64,000 nucleotides of DNA from an uncultured Planctomycetaceae bacterium (GTDB taxonomy: Bacteria > Planctomycetota > Planctomycetia > Planctomycetales > Planctomycetaceae): the NCBI GenBank assembly GCA_943787265.1, contig CALSLT010000001.1:142893-206892 (forward strand). The letters run 5' to 3'. The notes below the pieces were generated by a model. That model saw nothing but the letters and a program-made list of their open reading frames with translations, searched no databases and was not told the DNA's origin. Shown one piece after another: positions 48,027 to 53,888 of this stretch. Position numbers and translations under genes: made by a program. Every line of letters starts with the position of its first letter. Position 1 is the first letter of the stretch.

Positions 48027-48860
48027 GTGACATCACAACGTGAAGAAATACTCGATCGACTACGAAGTCTTGTCGCCGATGGAACGCCGATTGTCGGCGG
48101 CGGAGCCGGCACTGGAATCAGTGCCAAATTTGAAGAAGCTGGCGGCATCGACCTGATCGTGATTTACAACTCGGGCCGCTACCGAATGGCTGGGCGAGGT
48201 TCGCTTTCCGGCCTGATGCCTTACGGAGACGCCAACGCCGTCGTCATGGAAATGGCCCATGAAGTCTTGACGGTCGTCGAGAACGTTCCCGTACTCGCCG
48301 GAGTTTGCGCCAGTGATCCCTTCAGAAAAATGGACTGGTTCCTTCGTCAGGTCGAAGACATCGGATTCGCTGGCGTGCAGAACTTCCCAACGGTCGGACT
48401 GATCGATGGCACGTTTAGAGTCAATCTCGAAGAAACCGGCATGGGCTACGACAAAGAGGTCGACATGATCCGCGTAGCTCGCGGAATGGATCTGTTGACA
48501 ACTCCGTACTGCTTCACGCCGGCCGAAGCCGAGCAAATGGCCGAAGCTGGAGCGGACATCGTCGTTGCTCACATGGGGCTGACAACGAAAGGTTCCATCG
48601 GAGCCGAAACGGCAAAAACACTCGACGACAGCGTCAAGGAAGTTCAGGCCATCGCCGACGCCGCTCGTGGAGTCCGCGACGACGTCATGGTCATCTGCCA
48701 CGGCGGCCCGATCGCGATGCCCGAAGATGCCGAGTACGTCCTGCACCGAACGAAGAACGTCCACGGTTTCTACGGAGCGTCATCGATGGAACGTCTACCG
48801 GTTGAAACAGCCATCACCGGCCAGGTGCGAAACTTCAAAGCAATCCGCTTTGCGCAGTGA
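48027..48860 (+). CDS. TIM-barrel (PEP hydrolase-like) protein
   Basis: A 277-aa cytoplasmic TIM-barrel of the family annotated as phosphoenolpyruvate hydrolase-like, partner of Tm-1-like proteins. Landmarks are [114 protein letters not shown] and [15 protein letters not shown]. The start is taken as GTG 48027 ([12 protein letters not shown]), with AAGGA 9 nt upstream. The frame is open further upstream through the palindromic repeat to 47961, but that part does not look protein-coding. The gene ends 100 nt before the retron RNA and is not obviously part of it. Confidence 0.88.
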   Translation: MTSQREEILDRLRSLVADGTPIVGGGAGTGISAKFEEAGGIDLIVIYNSGRYRMAGRGSLSGLMPYGDANAVVMEMAHEVLTVVENVPVLAGVCASDPFRKMDWFLRQVEDIGFAGVQNFPTVGLIDGTFRVNLEETGMGYDKEVDMIRVARGMDLLTTPYCFTPAEAEQMAEAGADIVVAHMGLTTKGSIGAETAKTLDDSVKEVQAIADAARGVRDDVMVICHGGPIAMPEDAEYVLHRTKNVHGFYGASSMERLPVETAITGQVRNFKAIRFAQ

Positions 48861-48950
48861 TGAATCTCTCCGCCAAACTAGACCAACGTTTCAATGAAAC
48901 AAATTGAAACAAATCGTTTCCGGCAACCATTCAACCGTCCGAGAAGTAGT

Positions 48951-48959
48951 TGCTACAAT
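48951..48959 (+). promoter_or_regulatory. possible extended -10 promoter element of the retron
   Basis: TGCTACAAT fits an extended -10 (TGn-TACAAT) with a weak -35 (TTCAAC at 48930-48935, 18-nt spacing). Transcription would start around 48965-48967, inside or at the 5' edge of the a1 strand of the retron RNA. Upstream at 48893-48913 a near-tandem GAAACAAATT motif lies in the AT-rich leader. Confidence 0.3.
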
Positions 48960-48960
48960 C

Positions 48961-49101
48961 CTGATGCCCTGGTGTAGCTCTTGGAGCACGGCTGATGCTT
49001 CGTCAGCCGGGTCACGTTGTGGCCAACAGAAAGTCGACAGGCAGTGGGGAAGTTCGTTCCGAACTTTACCAACTGCCTGTATGCAGGGTTGCGGGCGTCA
49101 G
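48961..49101 (+). ncRNA. retron msr-msd non-coding RNA
   Basis: A structured RNA directly upstream of a retron-type reverse transcriptase. The a1 strand CTGATGCCC (48961-48969) pairs over 9 bp (one G-U) with a2 GGGCGTCAG (49093-49101). Six bases after a1 comes the AGC at 48976-48978, whose G48977 is the candidate branching guanosine. Two msr hairpins follow: CGGCTGATG/CGTCAGCCG (48989-48997/49001-49009, CTT loop) and GGTCAC/GTGGCC (49010-49015/49019-49024, GTT loop). The msd is one long hairpin: ACAGGCAGT/ACTGCCTGT (49037-49045/49072-49080), then GG/CC past a bulged A71, then AAGTTCG/CGAACTT (49050-49056/49060-49066) with a TTC loop. Reverse transcription would start near a2 and give an msDNA of about 50-60 nt. 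The exact ends are inferred. Confidence 0.85.
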
Positions 49102-49125
49102 TGACAAACTGACGCCCGCGTTTTT
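49091..49125 (+). terminator. intrinsic terminator between retron RNA and RT gene
   Basis: GCGGGCGTCAGT (49091-49102) pairs perfectly with ACTGACGCCCGC (49108-49119) with a GACAA loop, followed by G and TTTTT (49121-49125). It is as strong as intrinsic terminators get, yet sits 15 nt before the RT start codon; only the ribosome site GAGG (49130-49133) lies between. Its 5' arm contains the a2 strand of the retron RNA, so terminator and a1:a2 duplex are mutually exclusive. Confidence 0.85.
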
Positions 49126-49140
49126 CATCGAGGTATCACA

Positions 49141-50040
49141 ATGTTGGAGTTATCCGTTGTCGTCGCTGTCCTGATCCTCATTGCGAGCATTCTTGTCTTC
49201 CGCAGAAAAGAATTACCTGTTGAGGAACTCGCAAGACGATTAGGCATTACTGAGGATCAGCTTCACGAAACCAGCATTAGCTACAAGGAAACCTTCATTC
49301 GAAAACGCAGCGGTGGAAATCGCCGACTGATGATTCCGAACAACGACTTAAAGTCATTACAACGACGAATCCTGCACCGCCTGTTGGCTCGTTTGAAAAC
49401 GCACCCAGCAACGACCGGGTTCGAGCCGGGAATGTCAATCGTCGACAACGCGCAGCTTCATGTGGGGACGGAAGTCATCCTCAAGATGGACCTTGTGGAT
49501 TTTTTCCCGTCAACAACGGCCGACGTCGTTCGTGAATATTTTCGAAGTATTGGATGGTGTCGTGAGGCGGCAGAGTTGCTGGCTAGCCTGACAACGTACG
49601 AGGGAGGTTTACCCCAGGGAGCTCCAACGAGTCCTCGAATAAGTAATCTCGTAAACTACCGCTTGGATGCTCGAATCGCTGGCTACGCCGCAACACAAGG
49701 AGCAACATATTCTCGATACGCGGACGACATCACCATCAGTTTTTCAATCGACTATCCACCTGCCGTTCGATCTGCCGCAGCGACCGTGCGAACCATCATC
49801 CAGGACTGCGGATATCGTCCAAACGGACGGAAGCAGAAGATTCTCCGCCAGCATCAGCAACAGAAGGTGACCGGGCTCGTCGTCAATGATCGAGTCAACG
49901 TTCCGCGGCACATTCGCCGAAAGCTGAGAGCGGTTGAGCACCGACTCAACACCGGACAACGCGCGACGATGACTCGCGAGCAACTCGACGGGTGGAAAGC
50001 GCTGCTGGCAATGGTCGAAAAGCAGCGGAGCGGGAATTAA
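49141..50040 (+). CDS. retron reverse transcriptase with N-terminal membrane anchor
   Basis: A 299-aa retron-type reverse transcriptase that would make msDNA from the upstream RNA. Residues 5-20 form a hydrophobic helix followed by RRK, predicting an anchor with the RT in the cytoplasm. The RT core follows: RKRSGGNRRLMIPNNDLKSLQRRIL (fingers), retron region X N103-A-Q-L-H107 (NAxxH), MDLVDFFPS with Asp117/Asp120, LPQGAPTSPRISNL, the catalytic Y193-A-D195-D196 box, and region Y V243-T-G245 with LVVNDRVNVPRHIRRKLRAVEHRL. X and Y distinguish retrons from group II intron and DGR enzymes. GAGG lies 7 nt before the ATG. The stop overlaps the convergent lyase gene by 4 nt. No fused or adjacent effector is visible; the usual retron defence role is therefore inferred only. 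Confidence 0.93.
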   Translation: MLELSVVVAVLILIASILVFRRKELPVEELARRLGITEDQLHETSISYKETFIRKRSGGNRRLMIPNNDLKSLQRRILHRLLARLKTHPATTGFEPGMSIVDNAQLHVGTEVILKMDLVDFFPSTTADVVREYFRSIGWCREAAELLASLTTYEGGLPQGAPTSPRISNLVNYRLDARIAGYAATQGATYSRYADDITISFSIDYPPAVRSAAATVRTIIQDCGYRPNGRKQKILRQHQQQKVTGLVVNDRVNVPRHIRRKLRAVEHRLNTGQRATMTREQLDGWKALLAMVEKQRSGN

Positions 50041-50981
50041 CTGACGGCTGCGAGTTCAAGGTCCACCTCAGAGAATGCTGGCAGACTTTGGAGTTCGTCT
50101 CGGAGCAGGCTTTTCTGGGCGGGCGACAGATTGTTGAGTGGAGCTCGTACCGGGCCGCAGTCGATGCCGAGGAAACTCATGACAGACTTCGCAGCCGGCA
50201 GAAATGAGTACTTCTGCAAGGTACGAATCATACGGACGGCTTCATGCTGCCCTGTTCGCGCGGCGGCGATGTCACCGGCTTCGAAAGAGTCGACCATCGC
50301 TCGGTAGTGACCGGCGGCAAAGTTGTACGTGCTGCCGACGGCTCCGGGGCAACCGAACATCACTCCGGCCAACATGAACTCGTCACAGCCGAAGAGGATT
50401 TCGAACTCGCCGGTGTCCGCAGTGGTCCCGCCAAGGTGCAGGCATTCCTGAAGCTGGACGAGATCCGGATTCGTGAATTTCAGACCTTTGAGATTCGGGA
50501 TTTGCTCCTTTGCTTTGGTAAGGAACTCCGGCATCGAAAGGCGGACGTCGGTCATCACCGGGATATCGTACAGATAAAATGGAAGGTCACCCGCAGCCTG
50601 CGCGACAGGGATGCAGCAGCTAATGAGGTCTTCGACGTTGGCCGGCTTCAGAAAGCTCGGAGCCATCGTGGCGATTGCGTCGGCGCCGTTGCTTTGAGCG
50701 TGCTCGGCCATCTGGCGAGCATCTTCGACGCAGTTGTGCCCGACCTGGACAATGACATCGATGTCGGTTTCGCGGCAGACGTCGATCCAGCGTTTCGCCA
50801 GGTCGAGTCTTTCCTGAACGGTCAATGAAAGGCTCTCGCCCGTCGTTCCGGACACGAAGACTCCAGCGATGCCTGTTGCGGCAAAGTGTTCGGCCTGCCG
50901 TTCGACGATCGAAAGATTCAACGATCCGTCAGCGTGGAAGGGTGCGTGAGGTGGGGCGATGAGTTCGAATGTTCCGGCCAT
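50037..50981 (-). CDS. DapA/NanA-family aldolase-lyase
   Basis: A 314-aa class I aldolase of the dihydrodipicolinate synthase / N-acetylneuraminate lyase family. The substrate carboxylate loop GTTGESLSLT, Tyr in FYLYDIPVMT and the Schiff-base Lys in LKGLKFTNPDLVQLQ are present. The KFT(N) context is closer to N-acetylneuraminate lyase-like members than to DapA proper. It would cleave or form a pyruvate-derived keto-acid. Expected in the cytoplasm. Tail-to-tail with the retron RT (stops share TTAA), so no shared transcript. It is divergent from the alcohol dehydrogenase, with which it may share a keto-sugar catabolic role; the exact substrate is unknown. Confidence 0.88.
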   Translation of the reverse strand: MAGTFELIAPPHAPFHADGSLNLSIVERQAEHFAATGIAGVFVSGTTGESLSLTVQERLDLAKRWIDVCRETDIDVIVQVGHNCVEDARQMAEHAQSNGADAIATMAPSFLKPANVEDLISCCIPVAQAAGDLPFYLYDIPVMTDVRLSMPEFLTKAKEQIPNLKGLKFTNPDLVQLQECLHLGGTTADTGEFEILFGCDEFMLAGVMFGCPGAVGSTYNFAAGHYRAMVDSFEAGDIAAARTGQHEAVRMIRTLQKYSFLPAAKSVMSFLGIDCGPVRAPLNNLSPAQKSLLRDELQSLPAFSEVDLELAAVS

Positions 50982-51304
50982 GAGGGCTCCGGGAAGGCAG
51001 CAGGCGTTGTGGGCAGGTCCGACGTACTTAACAGTTACCCTTGAGATTACACGCGCCGACGATGCCAGGCGAGGGCCGCGTTGATTCTGGGGAGAGGTTT
51101 TGGAGTCGAATGTCGCGACGGATGGATTCTGCCGGATGCCCGACGATTTCGTGTGGAGTTTACGAGGATCGGACCGGATCCGTAGAATCCGGACCTCTGC
51201 TGCGTGACGCCCTGCCCCGTTATCCTTCCCGGTTCGTGCTGACGGCCATGTGCCGATCTGGCGAACCGACTCCCACCTGCGAACAATCCACTGAAAGCTG
51301 ATGA
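50982..51304. other. 323-nt divergent intergenic region
   Basis: Lies between the divergent lyase and alcohol dehydrogenase genes and should contain both promoters. An 86-codon open frame (51041-51301) has an Arg/Ser/Gly-rich composition without domain or ribosome site and is not called. No repeat, operator or RNA was recognised. Confidence 0.4.
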
Positions 51305-52495
51305 ATGACGGCTGAGATTAACTCATCGATCTCTGCATTGACCGATTTCGACTTCGACCCGCGAACCCGCGTGGTCTACGGAAGCGGTGTCATGTCGCGA
51401 CTGGGCGAACTGGCCAACGAGCTTGGCGACAGAGCCCTCCTCGTCACCGACAAAGGTCTCAAGGATGCCGGACACGAAGACCGAGCGATCGAGTCTCTAT
51501 CAGCAGCGGGCGTGTCCGCAACAATCTTCGACGACGTGCATCCAAACCCGACGACGGAAGACGTCGACCGGTGCCTGGGCGTCGCAAAGGAAGCCAACGT
51601 CAATCTGATCATCGGCCTGGGCGGTGGCAGCAGCATGGACTGCGCCAAAGGAGCCAACTTTCTGCTGACCAACGGCGGTCGCATGGAAGATTACTGGGGC
51701 GTCGGCAAAGCGACAAAGCCGATGCTGCCCATGATCGCCGTTCCAACAACTTCGGGAACCGGCAGCGAAGCTCAGTCATTTGCTTTGATCGCCAACGCCG
51801 AGACACACATGAAGATGGCATGTGGCGATAAGAAAGCCGCGTGCAGCGTCGCTCTGCTTGACCCCGAACTGACCGTCACCATGCCGGCATCAGTAACCGC
51901 AGTGACCGGCATCGATGCTATCAGCCACGCCGTCGAAACTTACGTCACCACAAAACGGAACACCGTCTCGCAGCTGTTCAGCCGTCGTGCCTGGAGCCTG
52001 CTGGCGAAATCGTTTCCGCGAGTGCTCGAAGAACCATCCGACCTGGAAGCTCGCGGCGGCATGCTGGTCGGTTCGCACTTCGCGGGCGCGGCGATTGAGA
52101 ATTCAATGCTTGGAGCGACGCACGCTCTGGCCAACCCTCTGTCCGCACATTTCGGTTTGACACACGGCGTCGCGATTGGCGTCATGCTTCCTCACGTCGT
52201 GCGTTTTAACGCCGCCGTCGTGGGAGAACTATATGAGGACCTGGCGGCCGACGCCGGGTTATGCGAAAGTGGAGACCCGTCAGGGGCTGAGCAACTCGCT
52301 CAGTACCTGACCGTTGTCGTGAAAGGCTGGGGTCTGCCGGCCAGTCTTGCGGAATGTCACATCCAAACGGACCTCATTCCAACGATGGCAGAAGAAGCCG
52401 CAAAGCAGTGGACCGGAACGTTCAATCCGCGTCCTGTCGATGTGAACTCATTAAGGGAGTTATACGAATGCGCCTTCAACAACGAGACGAATTGA
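51305..52495 (+). CDS. iron-containing alcohol dehydrogenase
   Basis: A 396-aa group III (Fe-type) NAD(P)-dependent alcohol dehydrogenase. The nucleotide-binding [35 protein letters not shown], and the metal ligands within [11 protein letters not shown] and [21 protein letters not shown] (one Asp and three His) are intact. It would oxidise alcohols or reduce aldehydes, possibly hydroxy-acid or sugar-derived substrates. The 3' end overlaps the PQQ-type propeller gene by 28 nt, so the two are co-transcribed. The ATG is preceded only by GAAAGCTGATGA, a weak ribosome site. Confidence 0.93.
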   Translation: MTAEINSSISALTDFDFDPRTRVVYGSGVMSRLGELANELGDRALLVTDKGLKDAGHEDRAIESLSAAGVSATIFDDVHPNPTTEDVDRCLGVAKEANVNLIIGLGGGSSMDCAKGANFLLTNGGRMEDYWGVGKATKPMLPMIAVPTTSGTGSEAQSFALIANAETHMKMACGDKKAACSVALLDPELTVTMPASVTAVTGIDAISHAVETYVTTKRNTVSQLFSRRAWSLLAKSFPRVLEEPSDLEARGGMLVGSHFAGAAIENSMLGATHALANPLSAHFGLTHGVAIGVMLPHVVRFNAAVVGELYEDLAADAGLCESGDPSGAEQLAQYLTVVVKGWGLPASLAECHIQTDLIPTMAEEAAKQWTGTFNPRPVDVNSLRELYECAFNNETN

Positions 52496-53676
52496 ATCAA
52501 CTGAATCGCCGAGATTTTGTCGGACTGACTGCGGGACTCGCAGCCGCTGGCCTGATCAGTGCTTCCGGCTTCGCTGCCGATGCCGCGCAGAACGAAGCTG
52601 GCGAAACAGCCTGGCCGTCGTTCAGAAACGGCAACCAGTTACGCGGTATCGCGACCAGTCCTCTTCCCGAGAAACTCGAACTCCTGTGGAAGGTACCTGT
52701 CGCCGACGGAGTCACCGCGACGGCCGCGATCGTCGGCGATCACGTATTCGCAGCAACATACGGCGGCGAGTTGATCTGCCTGGAACGTAAAACCGGCAAG
52801 CGAGTCTGGACGTACTTCTCAGAAGAAAAGAAGAAGCCGACGTCTTTCATTCCAGGATTTCAGGCATCGCCAACCGTGACCGGCGAGCTGGTTCTGATCG
52901 GCGATGAATATGGAGTCTTCCACGCCGTCGACCGAGCAACCGGCAAGCATCGATGGAAATACGAAACCAAAGCGGAAATCATCTGCTCGGCCGCCATCGT
53001 CAATAACCGAATCATCTTCGGCTCGTACGACTCGACTCTGTACTGCCTCGAAATGGACGGCAGCGAAGCCTGGAAACGTGAGACTGGCGACCGAATTAAC
53101 GGATCGCCCGCCATCGCCGGAAACATCACTTTCGTGACAGGCTGCGACCAGCACCTTCGAGCCATCAACATCGAAAGCGGCGAAGAAGAGTTTGACTTGG
53201 AACTCGGTCACTTCATGATCGCCTCGCCGTGCGTCGACAAGTACATGCTTTACGTCGGGACTCACGAAAGCGACTTCCTCGCCCTGAATCTTGAGACTCA
53301 GGAAGTCGCCTGGCGATTCAAAGACGAAGCACGCGAATTCCCAATTCACTCGTCAGCGGCTTTGACCGACGACCTTGTTGTGTTCGGTGGCCAGGACAAA
53401 CAGGTTCACTGCCTGGAACGAAAAACTGGCAAGGAAATCTGGAAGTTCGCCGCGCGAGGCCAGATCAACAGCTCACCGGTCGTCGTCGACAACCGAGTCA
53501 TCGTCGGTTCAAACGATGGCTACGTTTACGAAATCGGTCTGGACGACGGAAAGCAACGCTGGAAGGAAAAGCTCGGCCGCTCGGTAACAGCTTCTCCGGC
53601 GGTGGGCGAGGGATGCCTCGTCATTGGAGCAGAAGGCTCCGAGGGCGAAATTCACTGCTTCGGTGCCAAAAGCTAA
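52468..53676 (+). CDS. Tat-exported PQQ-type beta-propeller protein
   Basis: A 402-aa protein. The twin-arginine signal [22 protein letters not shown] is followed by about seven PQQ-like repeats: [153 protein letters not shown]. These match a BamB/PQQ-dehydrogenase-like propeller but lack obvious PQQ or Ca ligands, so it may be structural or binding rather than catalytic. The ATG at 52468 follows AAGGGAGTTATACGA and overlaps the upstream dehydrogenase gene. Expected in the periplasm. Confidence 0.88.
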   Translation: MRLQQRDELNQLNRRDFVGLTAGLAAAGLISASGFAADAAQNEAGETAWPSFRNGNQLRGIATSPLPEKLELLWKVPVADGVTATAAIVGDHVFAATYGGELICLERKTGKRVWTYFSEEKKKPTSFIPGFQASPTVTGELVLIGDEYGVFHAVDRATGKHRWKYETKAEIICSAAIVNNRIIFGSYDSTLYCLEMDGSEAWKRETGDRINGSPAIAGNITFVTGCDQHLRAINIESGEEEFDLELGHFMIASPCVDKYMLYVGTHESDFLALNLETQEVAWRFKDEAREFPIHSSAALTDDLVVFGGQDKQVHCLERKTGKEIWKFAARGQINSSPVVVDNRVIVGSNDGYVYEIGLDDGKQRWKEKLGRSVTASPAVGEGCLVIGAEGSEGEIHCFGAKS

Positions 53677-53692
53677 GAGCTTCATTTGCCTC

Positions 53693-53760
53693 CGTAGGGT
53701 GCGCCTTGACGCACCAAATCAATATTTGCAAAAAACGGTGCGTCAAGACGCACCCTACGA
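53693..53760. repeat. GTAGGGTGCG palindromic repeat, split double copy
   Basis: CGTAGGGTGCG (53693-53703) and CGCACCCTACG (53749-53759) are outer inverted arms. Each half also contains its own small hairpin: GGTGCG...CGCACC at 53698-53715, and GGTGCGTC/GACGCACC at 53738-53754. It shares sequence with the complete palindrome at 40712-40741 and lies directly after the PQQ-type gene. Confidence 0.7.
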
Positions 53761-53792
53761 CTGCCAACCTGAATCGTGCAGAAGTTATGAAA

Positions 53793-53852
53793 CCACGGAA
53801 TTACACGGAAAGAGAAAACGGTCTTCCGTGTAATTCCGTGTCTTCCGTGGTT
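53793..53852. repeat. CCACGGAATTACACGGAA palindromic extragenic repeat
   Basis: CACGGAATTACACGGAA (53794-53810) is exactly complementary to TTCCGTGTAATTCCGTG (53824-53840), a 17-bp perfect stem with a 13-nt loop, followed by a third unit TTCCGTGG (53843-53850). Same family as the element at 6277-6326. It lies immediately after the GTAGGGTGCG repeat, so two families are stacked in this gap. Confidence 0.75.
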
Positions 53853-53888
53853 ATCAATTTCTGCCTGTCAAAAGCATGGCTCTTGAGT

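Noticed and set aside
48956..49091. Alternative a1/a2 pairing CAATCCTG (48956-48963) with CAGGGTTG (49084-49091) for the retron RNA
   Set aside because: It is one base pair shorter than CTGATGCCC/GGGCGTCAG, lies further from the AGC, and its 5' part overlaps the predicted -10 element. It remains a fallback if mapping shows an upstream start.
49141..50040. Group II intron maturase or DGR reverse transcriptase
   Set aside because: No maturase X/endonuclease domain, no intron ribozyme structure, and no template/variable repeat or accessory protein nearby. NAxxH and VTG regions plus the upstream msr-msd fold favour a retron.
51041..51301. 86-codon open frame upstream of the alcohol dehydrogenase
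   Set aside because: Arg/Ser/Gly-rich, no domain or ribosome site, and it fills the divergent promoter region.
53613..53888. N-terminal extension of the 988-aa secreted protein
   Set aside because: The extra codons overlap the PQQ-type gene end and two palindromic repeats, and would place a basic non-signal sequence before a good signal peptide.
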